Below the pieces are notes generated by a model. It searched no databases and was not told where the DNA came from. It worked only from the letters and a program-made list of their open reading frames with translations. A program made the position numbers and the translations under genes. Below, piece after piece: positions 28,296-37,277 of a DNA stretch of 63,392 nt. The number at the start of each line of letters is the position of its first letter. The first letter of the stretch is position 1. Origin of the DNA: Algoriphagus antarcticus (GTDB taxonomy: Bacteria; Bacteroidota; Bacteroidia; Cytophagales; Cyclobacteriaceae); the NCBI RefSeq assembly GCF_002150685.1, contig NZ_MSSW01000064.1:1-63392 (forward strand). Reading direction: 5' to 3'.

Positions 28296-28475
28296 AGACT
28301 GGGTGAAGTTTGTGACTTCACCCTAATATCAGTTCTAGTCTTTATTGGTTTCTTGCCTGTTTGCTCAATTGCAAATTGGACTGGATAGTAACGTGTAATT
28401 ACATCCGACTTCTGTAAGGATTTCACCTAGCTCAACGCCTAATGCTTCACTCAGCATGGGGCGATCCATAGTTCA
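28296..28475 (+). repeat. structured hairpin repeat, copy 3, with upstream palindrome
   Basis: First a palindrome with arms GGGTGAAGT / ACTTCACCC, then GCAAATTGGA, then the hairpin core ACGTGTAAT...TTTCACCTAGCTCAACGCC and tail CACTCAGCATGGGG. This copy shows the full module order. The rest of 28480-28870 has no gene that I can see and becomes very AT-rich near the next gene end. Confidence 0.6.
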
Positions 28476-28870
28476 TGCTGACATTGTCCCAATTATGTTC
28501 GAACTATTTAAATCCTATCCTGAATCCCTCCCCGAATTTTCGACTTTCAACCTGATAGATCATCAACTTTCTAAGCCTTAAAGCTTGGATGCCATAATAA
28601 ATTCTCTCCTCTTTTAATGTTGAATCATTTATCCAAAAGAAAAAAATCTTGACTCTGACGTAACCGCATTTTGAAATGAGTGATCCAAGAATTTTTATGT
28701 AGTTTAGAAAACAGATGTCAAGGTTACACCTAACATAAACTCGATTTATTTATTATCAATTACTTTTTAACTAATTTACTAGCTACTTTCTGAAAAAAAT
28801 AAGTGTTTTTGAAAGTACATTTTTTAAAGAATGGTGATTTAGTACAAATTCAATTTTTAAGGTTAATTTG

Positions 28871-29539
28871 TTACCTAACAGGCCTAATATTAAAGTAACA
28901 TGTTCGCACAAAATAAACGAACCAGCTGATTATACCCATGAATTTGAATCCATCTTCAATTAAATACGTTTCGCGGATATTGACCCCAAAAGCTAGTAAA
29001 ACATCTGTTATTACAGAACCTGCCATTAGGCCAAATGCAAGAAGGAACAAAATGTAGTCAGTATTAAGAATGACTTTACGAAAGGTATATAGTAGCGCCA
29101 CAACTGATGAGCCATAGAAAAGGTAAAATAATTTTTCGCTAATATTCAGATAGTAAGGGATGATTACATCATGTAACAAAAAAAGATCATCAATCATCAT
29201 AAGTAAAGTCAAAAGTCCTGTAAATAAGAAAAACTGATATACGATTTTAGGTTTGCCAAAATCTTTGGCAATTTTTGAGGAAAAGAAAAGGATAGCAACT
29301 GTAAAGCACCAAAAAATTACCCCAATATTTGATAACATTCCTATGTAAGGTTCGACTACTGCGCCAGGTTCGTGCCAAAGCGTTTGGATCGCATCACGTG
29401 AAAAATAATCAAATTTAATGCCGTTCATTCTTCCAACAATGAAAAAAACTGCTAAAAATAGCATTGTTGGCACATATACTTTTATCAAAAAAAGTAGTGA
29501 ATCTTTCTTAAAAATAGTTTCGAAGGTTATATTTTTCAA
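28871..29539 (-). CDS. multi-pass membrane protein, unknown function
   Basis: A 222-residue protein with about six or seven hydrophobic helices spread over its length (for example residues 15-35, 67-87, 97-115, 130-152, 158-180 and 193-213). I do not recognise the family. The gene is very AT-rich, with its 5' end facing an AT-rich, likely promoter-bearing gap. Probably inner membrane. Confidence 0.6.
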   Translation of the reverse strand: MKNITFETIFKKDSLLFLIKVYVPTMLFLAVFFIVGRMNGIKFDYFSRDAIQTLWHEPGAVVEPYIGMLSNIGVIFWCFTVAILFFSSKIAKDFGKPKIVYQFFLFTGLLTLLMMIDDLFLLHDVIIPYYLNISEKLFYLFYGSSVVALLYTFRKVILNTDYILFLLAFGLMAGSVITDVLLAFGVNIRETYLIEDGFKFMGIISWFVYFVRTCYFNIRPVR

Positions 29540-29910
29540 ATTAAAATGGATTATGGTTTGAGGTGCCCTAAATATAGTTTACATTTTTGATTTTCAAATA
29601 TAATCATAGTTTTAATTATTTTTTTAGGTTATTCTAACTAACAATATCACGATGAATCAGAGCCAAGCTGGATTGCCGTGAGAGGGTTGAGCTTTAAGAA
29701 ATTTTCGGTGGTCTCGAAAGCATTCCTGATTAGCGAGGAGCAAGGATGCAGGGGAGGTATGTAAGCCAAACTGCAGTTTCTATACTGACTGCCCATCCTG
29801 CACGTCGGGGATTTTTCCATTGCTTAAATCGTATCGTAGATTTTATTAGGTGAATTCATGATGATGCTAATTGATTCCCGGTTCAAAGATGTGCGAACTT
29901 ACTTTCGTGC
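29540..29910. other. intergenic, no gene seen
   Basis: Part of this stretch is the upstream region of the membrane-protein gene; no open frame, repeat copy or convincing hairpin gene end was found. Confidence 0.5.
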
Positions 29911-30813
29911 TTAGAGTTTTTCATACGCGGTTCTGAACGCAATAAACATAGAGGAGACAATTTGCTTGGGGTCACCATCAGAAAGGCTTTCAAAAGAAAT
30001 GTATCCCTGATAGCCTTGATTTCTTATGATTGGGGCAAGTTTTTTCATATCCACCTCCGTCTTAATGCCATTTGGGAATACATGTTCTTTTATGAACCAA
30101 TAGTTTGCATAGGGTGCAAGCTTTTCAATTTCATCATAGGGATTCACAGCATTCAGGCTGCCTATGTCTAATATTAATCCAAACCATTCAGAGTCTACTC
30201 TTTTAAGTATATCAATAATTTCATCGCTCTGGAATAAAAACTCATTGTGATTTTGTAGTCCTACTATCACACCACTTTCTTCCCCATAGCCAGCGCAGAT
30301 TTTATACTCCTCTACCAACCAGTTTTTCACTTCATCTCTAGTGAACCCATCATATGAATGTTTTCCTGTAAAAACCCTCATGATTGATGCGCCTAAATTA
30401 GACGAAACTGTCAACCATTTTTTGATCAGGTCTCTATCCGCTTTGCGTGAATCTGCATCTGGATTGACAAAGTCATTTCTTATACCGGTCCAGGAGATAT
30501 TCAGCCCAAGTTCCAGTGCTCTCCGTTTCAGAGGAAAAAGCTCAGAATTTGAAGGGATTTCAGGATAGGAGGGGAAATAGTATCCAGTCAAGTCCACAGC
30601 ATTCAGCCCGATCTCAGCAGCAAATTCCATCATGTCAAAAAATGTCATTTCACCGCTCCTTAGCAGGGAATTGAAAGAATAAGCATTGACGCTGTATTGC
30701 ACTCTATGTTGGGCTAAGTTGTCAGTTTTAGAGCTAGCACTTTGGTGATGTGAAGCAAATAAAGCTGGTGCAATTGCCAAACCTCGTAATATATTTCTTC
30801 TTTTCTTATCCAT
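29911..30813 (-). CDS. sugar phosphate isomerase/epimerase-type TIM barrel, exported
   Basis: A 300-residue protein. The N-terminus (KKRRNILRGLAIAPALFA) looks like a Tat-type twin-arginine signal, suggesting periplasmic location. The body matches the xylose-isomerase-like TIM-barrel family (PF01261). Typical segments are GLNAVDLTGYY (strand 1 end), VGLQNHNEFLF, WFGLILDIGSLN and the C-terminal YQGYISFESL, whose acidic and His residues bind the metal. It is divergent from the PhyH/dehydrogenase pair and probably belongs to the same sugar or polyol pathway. Confidence 0.82.
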   Translation of the reverse strand: MDKKRRNILRGLAIAPALFASHHQSASSKTDNLAQHRVQYSVNAYSFNSLLRSGEMTFFDMMEFAAEIGLNAVDLTGYYFPSYPEIPSNSELFPLKRRALELGLNISWTGIRNDFVNPDADSRKADRDLIKKWLTVSSNLGASIMRVFTGKHSYDGFTRDEVKNWLVEEYKICAGYGEESGVIVGLQNHNEFLFQSDEIIDILKRVDSEWFGLILDIGSLNAVNPYDEIEKLAPYANYWFIKEHVFPNGIKTEVDMKKLAPIIRNQGYQGYISFESLSDGDPKQIVSSMFIAFRTAYEKL

Positions 30814-30938
30814 CTTTACTGTCAGTTTTTTGGTGTTGTAGAAATAATTTCAACTTCTATGTTGTAATATACCACTTGAACCCCGCCCCTCAGTATTTCT
30901 ACCTTTGCTACATTATATAAAGACTAAAATATATTGAC

Positions 30939-31676
30939 ATGCTTACCAAACAAGAAATCGAATTTTTAGATACCTATGGTTATCTTAATTTAGGTCAATT
31001 ATTGACCGCAGAACAGGTCAAACAAGTCAATGACCGGATTGAGGAATTGATGCAGTCAGAAGGAGAAAATGCGGGGGCAGAATTAGCAGAATCAAAATAT
31101 ATCCGCCACCCGAAAGAAGAAGGGGCAGACCGCCTGGCTAATTTGGTCAATAAAGGGCCTATTTTTGATGTTTTTTACACGCATCCTCGTGTGCTAGCGG
31201 GTATTGAAGCCGTTTTAGGACATGCATACAAATTATCCTCGCTCAATTATCGGGCTGCAAAACCCAATAAAGGGCTTCAAAAACTTCATGTGGATTGGAA
31301 AAATACTGTTGTGAATGGCTCGTACAAAGTATGCAATAGTATTTGGCTTTTTGACGATTTTACAGCCCATAATGGTTCTACCCGAATCGTACCCAAATCG
31401 CATAAATTAAGCACCTTGCCCGATGAAGTGATGGTAGACCCTAATGACAAACATCCTGACGAAATCCGGATTATAGCTCCCGCAGGGTCGGTGTTTATTT
31501 TTAACTCGCACGTTTGGCATGGCGGCACTACCAATCAAACTGACCACGACCGAAGGAGTATTCATAGTTATTTCTGCACAAGAGAGCAACCTCAACAAAT
31601 TGACCAAAAGAAGTATATAACTGAAGAAACTTTACAACGGATTGGTGAAAAAGGCAGGCATATTTTGGATGTTTAA
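30939..31676 (+). CDS. phytanoyl-CoA dioxygenase (PhyH) family protein
   Basis: A 245-residue Fe(II)/2-oxoglutarate-dependent oxygenase of the PhyH family. The metal triad is visible: LHVDWKN (H and D, about residues 117-119) and HVWHGG (distal His, about 191-194), with a downstream DRRSIHSYF containing the 2-OG-binding Arg. The substrate is unknown; PhyH homologues near sugar dehydrogenases often act on non-phytanoyl substrates. It is 46 bases upstream of, and probably co-transcribed with, the zinc dehydrogenase. Confidence 0.85.
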   Translation: MLTKQEIEFLDTYGYLNLGQLLTAEQVKQVNDRIEELMQSEGENAGAELAESKYIRHPKEEGADRLANLVNKGPIFDVFYTHPRVLAGIEAVLGHAYKLSSLNYRAAKPNKGLQKLHVDWKNTVVNGSYKVCNSIWLFDDFTAHNGSTRIVPKSHKLSTLPDEVMVDPNDKHPDEIRIIAPAGSVFIFNSHVWHGGTTNQTDHDRRSIHSYFCTREQPQQIDQKKYITEETLQRIGEKGRHILDV

Positions 31677-31722
31677 ACTTCACCATTGTAAGTATTATGT
31701 TTCAAAATAAAAAAAAGTAAAA

Positions 31723-32742
31723 ATGAAAACCCTTGTTTTAGAAAACCCCAAAGCCTTCAAATTTCAAGAGCAAGAGGCACCTGCAAGCCTTGAAGCCGAT
31801 GAGGCCTTAGTGAAAATAAAGAATATCGGCATTTGTGGTACAGATTATCACGCTTTTAGAGGCAAACAGCCCTTTTTTAGTTATCCTCGTGTTCTAGGTC
31901 ATGAATTGGGGGGCGAAGTGGTGAAATTAGGCGGCAATACGAATACAATTAATTTAGGCGATAAAGTGACTATCGAACCCTATTTGAATTGTGGTAGATG
32001 TCAATCTTGTCTGAACGATAAGGGGAACTGCTGTGAAAATCTGCAAGTTTTGGGTGTTCATGTGGATGGTGGCATGACGGAGTATTTGAAAGTACCGTAT
32101 CACAAATTACACAAGTCAAAAATTTTAAGCTTCGAGCAACTGGCTATGGTAGAGCCATTAAGCATTGGCGCTCACGCTGTGCAGCGGGCAGAAGTATCAG
32201 CAAAAGACTTAGTCTTAGTCATTGGGGCGGGTCCGATTGGCTTATCTGTTGTGCAATTTACCAAATTACGAGGTTCGACAGTGCTTGTTTTGGACATCAA
32301 TAAAGACCGTTTGAAATTTGCACGACAGCAAATGCAGGTTGATTTTATTCTTGAAGCAACGGAAGATTTTTCACCTGATATAATCAGGCGTTGCCTTAAT
32401 GGTTTTTTACCAACAGTCATTTTTGATGCCACAGGTAATCCCAATTCGATGAAAAATGCCTTCAGTTATGTTTCTTTTGGCGGGAAGTTGGTTTTTGTTG
32501 GCTTATTTATTGGCGAAGTTACTTTTGATGACCCACTTTTTCACCGCCGAGAAATCACCCTTTTGGCAAGTCGGAATAGTTTGCCACAGGATTTTTCTGA
32601 TATTATAAAATTGATGGAAACCGGTAAAATTGATATAACTCCATGGCTGACACATCGAGCCGATTTTGACGACTTGCCACATGTTTTTAATGAGTGGCTT
32701 GACCCTACAACAAGGGTCATCAAAGCGGTGGTTTCGATGTGA
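31723..32742 (+). CDS. zinc-dependent medium-chain alcohol/polyol dehydrogenase
   Basis: A 339-residue MDR-family dehydrogenase. It has the catalytic zinc ligands CGTDYH (about residue 38) and GHELGGEV (about 60), and a structural-zinc lobe CGRCQSCLNDKGNCC (about 90-105). The NAD(P)-binding Rossmann motif is VIGAGPIGLSVV (about 167-178). The closest-looking group is the L-galactonate/L-gulonate 5-dehydrogenase and sorbitol dehydrogenase type. Second gene of a two-gene operon with the PhyH oxygenase. Confidence 0.85.
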   Translation: MKTLVLENPKAFKFQEQEAPASLEADEALVKIKNIGICGTDYHAFRGKQPFFSYPRVLGHELGGEVVKLGGNTNTINLGDKVTIEPYLNCGRCQSCLNDKGNCCENLQVLGVHVDGGMTEYLKVPYHKLHKSKILSFEQLAMVEPLSIGAHAVQRAEVSAKDLVLVIGAGPIGLSVVQFTKLRGSTVLVLDINKDRLKFARQQMQVDFILEATEDFSPDIIRRCLNGFLPTVIFDATGNPNSMKNAFSYVSFGGKLVFVGLFIGEVTFDDPLFHRREITLLASRNSLPQDFSDIIKLMETGKIDITPWLTHRADFDDLPHVFNEWLDPTTRVIKAVVSM

Positions 32743-32849
32743 GGCGACTAAGCATATTTCAACTAGTTTAAATAATATCAATACACCACTTCCGAAATCC
32801 CTCTGTGGTCAAACAACTTTAGGCTAGACATTTTGTAGAAAGTCCGTTA

Positions 32850-33010
32850 TTTAGACTGGGTGATCTCCGATAATTATCAGAATGCAACTTTACCCAAATA
32901 TCAAGATCAATATCGGGATCATTAGGATAGAAAGGTGTAATTACTCTGTACCGCTATATGGGATCACACCTAGCTCAACACCAATTCCATGCTCAGAGGT
33001 GATCTTAACA
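32850..33010 (+). repeat. structured hairpin repeat, copy 4
   Basis: Upstream module (TTAGACTGGGTGA, TTTACCCAAATATCAAGATC), ATTAGGATAGAA, then the core with arms AGGTGTAAT / ATCACACCT (one mismatch) and tail AGCTCAACACC...TGCTCAGAGGTG. It lies on the 3' side of the quinone oxidoreductase gene. Confidence 0.6.
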
Positions 33011-33035
33011 GGTTGTTTTAAAAGCTTTTATTACA

Positions 33036-34010
33036 TTAATCCATTGTCAATAAAATTTTCCCAATATGTTCGCTGCTTTCCATAAGACGGTGTGCTTCTC
33101 CAGCCTCTTCCAGAGGGAATGTTTTGTAAATAACAGGATGAATTTGTTTTGAATGGAATAGGGGCCAAATGTTTTTTTCCACCTCTTGTGCTATCTGAGT
33201 TTTTACTTCAGCAGTTTGAGGCTTTAAAAAACTTCCTGTCAAGATCAGATTCTTACTCATAATGGTCCGAAGATTAACGTTTACGTCAGTGCTCTTCATT
33301 CCATTGATATAAACCAGCCGACCTTTTTTATTCAGGATTTCGAGATTCTTTTGGGTATAATCTCCGCCGACCATATCTAAGATGACGTCTATTTTCTCAT
33401 CCTTCCAGACTTCTTCGAAAGCTTCTTTTTTATAGTTGATGGCCGTTCCGAGATTCAATTTTTTTAGAAAATCAATTTTTTCATCACTTCCGGCGGTGCT
33501 GTATACTTTGCAGCCCCAAGCTTTTGCCATTTGTAAACCCATCGTTCCAATGCCGCTGGTGCCGCCGTGTATCAGTAATTTCTCGCCTGGCTGGAGTTTA
33601 CCCAAATTGAATACATTGAACCAAACCGTAAAAACAGTTTCTGGAATTCCTGCGGCGTCTGTCAAACTGATTCCTTCTGGTACGAGAAGACAATGAGAAC
33701 TGTCCACCGCAACGTATTCGGCATACCCTCCGCTTGCGATCAAGGCACAGACTTTATCTCCAATTTTTTTGTCGCTTACATGTTCGCCGATCTCTGAGAT
33801 TTCTCCGGATACTTCCAAACCGGGAATCAAGCTTTCGGTAGATCCTTTGCCGTAGATGTTTATATTTTGCCGGGTGATCACGTCGCTACGATTGACCCCT
33901 GCAGCTTTCACTTTGATTAATACTTCGGTTTTTTCCAAGTTTGGTTTTGGGGTTTCCTGTAATTGCAATACTTCCGGTCCACCAGATTTTGTAATATGAA
34001 TAGCTTTCAT
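33036..34010 (-). CDS. NAD(P)H:quinone oxidoreductase, zinc-independent MDR (PIG3-like)
   Basis: I place the start at MKAIHITKSGGPEVL (34010), giving 324 residues; the longer frame adds 29 residues unlike the family. The catalytic domain (1-120) lacks the zinc ligands, and the Rossmann motif is LLIHGGTSGIGTMGLQMAKA (about 140-160). The C-terminal AGEAHRLMESSEHIGKILL is characteristic of the PIG3/QOR group, which reduces quinones and enals with NADPH. Stand-alone, with a hairpin-repeat copy on its 3' side. Confidence 0.85.
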   Translation of the reverse strand: MKAIHITKSGGPEVLQLQETPKPNLEKTEVLIKVKAAGVNRSDVITRQNINIYGKGSTESLIPGLEVSGEISEIGEHVSDKKIGDKVCALIASGGYAEYVAVDSSHCLLVPEGISLTDAAGIPETVFTVWFNVFNLGKLQPGEKLLIHGGTSGIGTMGLQMAKAWGCKVYSTAGSDEKIDFLKKLNLGTAINYKKEAFEEVWKDEKIDVILDMVGGDYTQKNLEILNKKGRLVYINGMKSTDVNVNLRTIMSKNLILTGSFLKPQTAEVKTQIAQEVEKNIWPLFHSKQIHPVIYKTFPLEEAGEAHRLMESSEHIGKILLTMD

Positions 34011-34209
34011 TGCGTCGTGTTTTGATGTCATTAAAGATAAGGTAATCTGGTTGGCTTGTGAAAAAGTGCGAGATTCGACTATTGGAAGGCCACACATTTA
34101 TTGATGTTCTTTGGTGAGTATAGCGCCAGAATCACCAAGTCTATGGTTTGATGCTAAACCCAGTCGTCTCTGGAGAAAAAGCTTAAGGTCTACCGGTTGA
34201 TGATGATCA

Positions 34210-34262
34210 ATTGATTAGGATAGCAAGGTGTGATTCCATCCAGCTGTTTTAAGGAATTTTCA
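34210..34262 (+). repeat. structured hairpin repeat, copy 5 (degenerate)
   Basis: GATTAGGATAGCAAGGTGTGATTCCATCC keeps the left half; the right arm is lost. It leads into the Doc pseudogene end, as copy 2 does. Confidence 0.45.
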
Positions 34263-34294
34263 GTAAAACGGTTAATCCAAACTCATTTAGAAGC

Positions 34295-34665
34295 TGATAA
34301 CCTTACATACTGTTCAAGCCATTCTTTGATTTCATCAAAGATAATTTTCCAATAGAAACTGATATTATAAGTTTAAACTTCTGATCCTGATTGACATGAA
34401 TATGAAGGTTTGCTTCCATCAGGAGAAGCCTTGTCAGCACATATCCAGTTCTTTTATTTCCATCAGTAAATGGATGGTTTTTAACAATGCTTTCTAGAAT
34501 TGCAGGTGCATTGGCTATGGGTTTAGGGATAGTTCAATCCCATCAAAAGTTTGATAAGGACGATTCAATGCTGAAGCCAGCAGGTCTTTGTCTCGAACTC
34601 CAGTTGATCCACCAACTTGTTCAATAAGAATAGAATGGATTTCAAACTTCCTCCTCTGTGATCAT
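34295..34665 (-). pseudogene. doc: death-on-curing (Doc) toxin, frameshifted
   Basis: The combined frames give EIHSILIEQVGGSTGVRD, LLASALNRPYQTFDGIEL, AILESIVKNHPFTDGNKRTG and TRLLLMEANLHIHVNQD. The Doc catalytic motif HPFTDGNKRTG is intact, but frameshifts lie near 34645, 34530 and 34345, so no functional protein is made. Doc toxins phosphorylate EF-Tu. The start overlaps the stop of the antitoxin gene (ATGA), as in a true operon. Confidence 0.75.
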
Positions 34666-34850
34666 TGAGCTAGTCTCTTGAGAAGTTCCTTGTCTTCAGC
34701 TAGGATGGTTTTAAAGTTCTGGGAAAGAGCTAAAGATCTGTCAGATTTCCCTTGAACAGATTTAAGGGAATCATATACTTCCTGAAGTACTTGCTCAGGT
34801 GTATTATCTAAAAGTGCATTAATTGCAGTTTTTACTTCTTTTCGGGTCAC
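34662..34850 (-). CDS. antitoxin partner of the broken Doc
   Basis: A 62-residue helical protein (MTRKEVKTAINALLDNTPEQ...), starting at a GTG. The frame is open and ends in an ATGA overlap with the decayed doc gene, so its role as antitoxin rests on context. It has the composition of small Phd/DUF2281-like antitoxins. It remains open although the toxin is broken. Confidence 0.6.
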   Translation of the reverse strand: MTRKEVKTAINALLDNTPEQVLQEVYDSLKSVQGKSDRSLALSQNFKTILAEDKELLKRLAQ

Positions 34851-34924
34851 AGCCTAAAGTTATGAATTTGAGTTAAAACCGTTTGGTGATTAGACTTATG
34901 GATATCAATCGCTATATTATTTGA

Positions 34925-35075
34925 TATGCTTTTCGTATACCATTAGTTAAATCAAAAAAATGCTTTTGATCTCAATGAATTACAAATTCTGATTGAAAGT
35001 AAGGTGTAATTACAGCCGATTGCTGTACGGGATTACACCTAGACCAACGACTATTCTACGCTCAGCAGGGGAACC
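34925..35075 (+). repeat. structured hairpin repeat, copy 6
   Basis: The perfect 9-bp arms AGGTGTAAT / ATTACACCT at 35002-35040 enclose CCG...CGG. The tail is AGACCAACGACTATTCTACGCTCAGCAGGGG. The preceding block (TTGATATGCTTTTCG...TTAAATCAAAAAAATGC) recurs near 55740. Confidence 0.65.
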
Positions 35076-35081
35076 GCTGTA

Positions 35082-35113
35082 TCAAAATAAAAGAAGGCTG
35101 CAAGCGCAGCCTC
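35082..35113 (-). terminator. intrinsic terminator, minus strand
   Basis: On the minus strand GGCTGC/GCAGCC is followed by TTCTTTTATTTT; it would end the gene at 35192. Confidence 0.55.
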
Positions 35114-35191
35114 CGTGGTAAAATTTTTCCTCCTTGACCTATTGAGAATAAACATCATCATCAAGGAAATAGACAAATCTTCGAGAAACGT

Positions 35192-35590
35192 TTAAAAACT
35201 ATGAGAAACCACATTAGACTTTTTCCTCACCGTTACCATAGAAGTCAGATTATAAAGAATTAACTTGGCGTAAATTTCATCTGTGCCAAAATCTTCATTC
35301 AATAATCCTTCACCTACCTCAACTTCAAAGGTTTTGGTTTCTGAAGCTGATGGCGTTGCGTCTGGGAAGAAAAATACATTGCCAAAAGTGTAGAGGAAAT
35401 CATCAGCGCCGGTAAGTCCCGAATCCTCACCCCAAAGTTGACATTTTAGTTTGAACCAGTTGCCTTTACAGGTTTTCATCTGGCAAAGCTCAAGACTTGT
35501 AAAATTAATTTTGCAAGTAACTTTTACCCTTGCCATTTTCTTTTGGTGGTCGTGTGCAATGTTTAACACTGCGTTTGTAATAGATGCCAT
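35192..35590 (-). CDS. hypothetical protein
   Basis: 132 residues from the ATG at 35590; the longer upstream frame is unlikely. It reads as a mixed alpha/beta protein with two Cys in TCKINF/QMKTCKGNWF, and predicted beta strands toward the C-terminus. I do not recognise it. It is the first gene downstream of the LuxR-type regulator on the same strand, across an AT-rich gap of more than 400 bases. Confidence 0.5.
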   Translation of the reverse strand: MASITNAVLNIAHDHQKKMARVKVTCKINFTSLELCQMKTCKGNWFKLKCQLWGEDSGLTGADDFLYTFGNVFFFPDATPSASETKTFEVEVGEGLLNEDFGTDEIYAKLILYNLTSMVTVRKKSNVVSHSF

Positions 35591-35614
35591 AAAATAAATA
35601 TTAAAATTATACAT

Positions 35615-36057
35615 AACTATTTCGTTACTTATGCTTGAACGCTTATCCCTATTATGCCGGAGAAGTTTGCATTATTAAAATATCATAAAATAAAAGTGTA
35701 AGAAATAATTCTATAGAAATCAAAATAAATTTAATCTACGGATTTTGTTAGTCAGTTTCATATAACATGTAAATATGCGAAATTGCTAATTATTTTCATC
35801 CAAATAATTTTTTAAAAGGCTAATAAAGTATTTAATCTCTTCTATTTATATGATTTAATACTCAACTATATTTGAAAGTAAGCATCTCATAATTCTTCTC
35901 AATATCTGAAGTTGTTGAGTCTTTCCAAAAATAAATGAAGTATAAACCAGCATATAAATTTCTACTGCTTATTTACCTAAAATTGCATATTTATTAAACT
36001 ATGTGCAATCCCCCAAAAGGCGTATTTTTCAAATGTATATGGTAAGAGCCGAAAAAA
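35615..36057. other. AT-rich gap, no gene seen
   Basis: No intact gene or repeat copy found; probable promoter DNA for the gene ending at 35192. Confidence 0.45.
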
Positions 36058-36858
36058 TCAAATAGCGCCATCAGCCCAGCACTTTGTGATGAGCTCTGCT
36101 GTATTTGAGCAATTGGTTTTTCTGAGAATGTTTTTGCGATGAGTACGCGTAGTGTTGAAAGAAATAAAAAGTTTTTCAGAGATAATTTTCGCACTTAAGC
36201 CTTGACTCATAAGTTTTACTATCTCTAGCTCACGCTTAGAAAGGTCTGCGTTGCAGGATGATTCACCCATATTTGCAAGATTTGGATCAAAACAAGCATG
36301 TTCTACTTTGATGTTTAAATAAGACTTTTTACCGTTTAGACTTATAAAAGAAACCCAGTCAGTAGTTATATTTCTTAGATGACTGATATCTGAATGAATT
36401 ACAAATGCATGTTCAATTTTCCCCATTTCGGAAAGTTCTAGTGCTGTTGTCTGAATCATCATGGTTTGAATTTGACCTTTCAAGCCTTTACATTTATAAG
36501 TGTATACTATTTTGTAGGACAATAAATCACGTTGGTTTACAAAAGTTGAGATAAACTCAAAAATTATTTTTTCCTTTTTCAAAATTAGTTCGAGCTCATT
36601 TGGCAAAGCTATTTTCAGTAAACTATCTATCGTTGCCATGTCTTGCCGTACTCCAATAACTGTTTCAATATTTGGGTCCACGTAGTCTAAACTTAAATTA
36701 CTTAGATTTAGAATGTAGTAATAGGACTTACCAGGTGCGCACAACTTGGCGATATGATGGAATTGCTCAGTAGGTTCATATTTGGTGTATTTTTTTAAAT
36801 AAGATGAATATTCTTTTTTCCAAAGATTCATTACCTGATCACTTAATTTTTTTTTCAT
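36058..36858 (-). CDS. LuxR-family transcriptional regulator with N-terminal sensory domain
   Basis: A 266-residue protein. The C-terminal 60 residues are a clear GerE/LuxR helix-turn-helix (LSKRELEIVKLMSQGLSAK, SFNTTRTHRKNILRK). The first 190 residues have a PAS-like layout (strands and helices around GVRQDMATIDSLLKIALPNE and a C-terminal strand VSFISLNG). No phospho-acceptor domain is seen. It faces a divergent gap and precedes the subtilase gene, so it may control it. That link is inference. Confidence 0.8.
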   Translation of the reverse strand: MKKKLSDQVMNLWKKEYSSYLKKYTKYEPTEQFHHIAKLCAPGKSYYYILNLSNLSLDYVDPNIETVIGVRQDMATIDSLLKIALPNELELILKKEKIIFEFISTFVNQRDLLSYKIVYTYKCKGLKGQIQTMMIQTTALELSEMGKIEHAFVIHSDISHLRNITTDWVSFISLNGKKSYLNIKVEHACFDPNLANMGESSCNADLSKRELEIVKLMSQGLSAKIISEKLFISFNTTRTHRKNILRKTNCSNTAELITKCWADGAI

Positions 36859-37079
36859 GGCATTCTTATTGAAAAATATATATAATAATAATATAGCAAT
36901 TTAAATGTAATTAATTGCATTTGAATTGCCAAGACAGTTAAGAAGATCTCATGACATTAAGAAATTTAACAATCAATTAATTTAAAAATAGTTATTGAGA
37001 TGGAGCTTCGAAAACCAGAATTCGAATTCTATAGTTTGTTGTTTTAAAATTTCAAATTTAAACCACTTTATATCGAACT

Positions 37080-37165
37080 TAACTTCGGCAGGCGGAGGCC
37101 GTAAATTGAATGTTCAACGCCGAAGTTCAAGAAGGATGCCCCCCTTTTGGAAAGGGGGAATTGCC
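37080..37165. repeat. two stacked inverted repeats
   Basis: ACTTCGGC / GCCGAAGT (about 37080-37127) and CCCCCTTT / AAAGGGGG (about 37141-37159), between the regulator and the subtilase terminator. No gene. Confidence 0.5.
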
Positions 37166-37231
37166 GAATTTGTATTATAAACATTTATTTCAAAGGCATA
37201 AGTGCAGATAAGCGGGTACATGGAAAGAAAA

Positions 37232-37262
37232 AGGCTATCTACAAATTTATAGATAGCCTTTT
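37232..37262 (-). terminator. intrinsic terminator of the subtilase gene
   Basis: Stem AAGGCTATCTA / TAGATAGCCTT just downstream of the stop codon, with a T-rich stretch on the minus strand. Confidence 0.7.
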
Positions 37263-37277
37263 AGATTTTTCTAAAGT

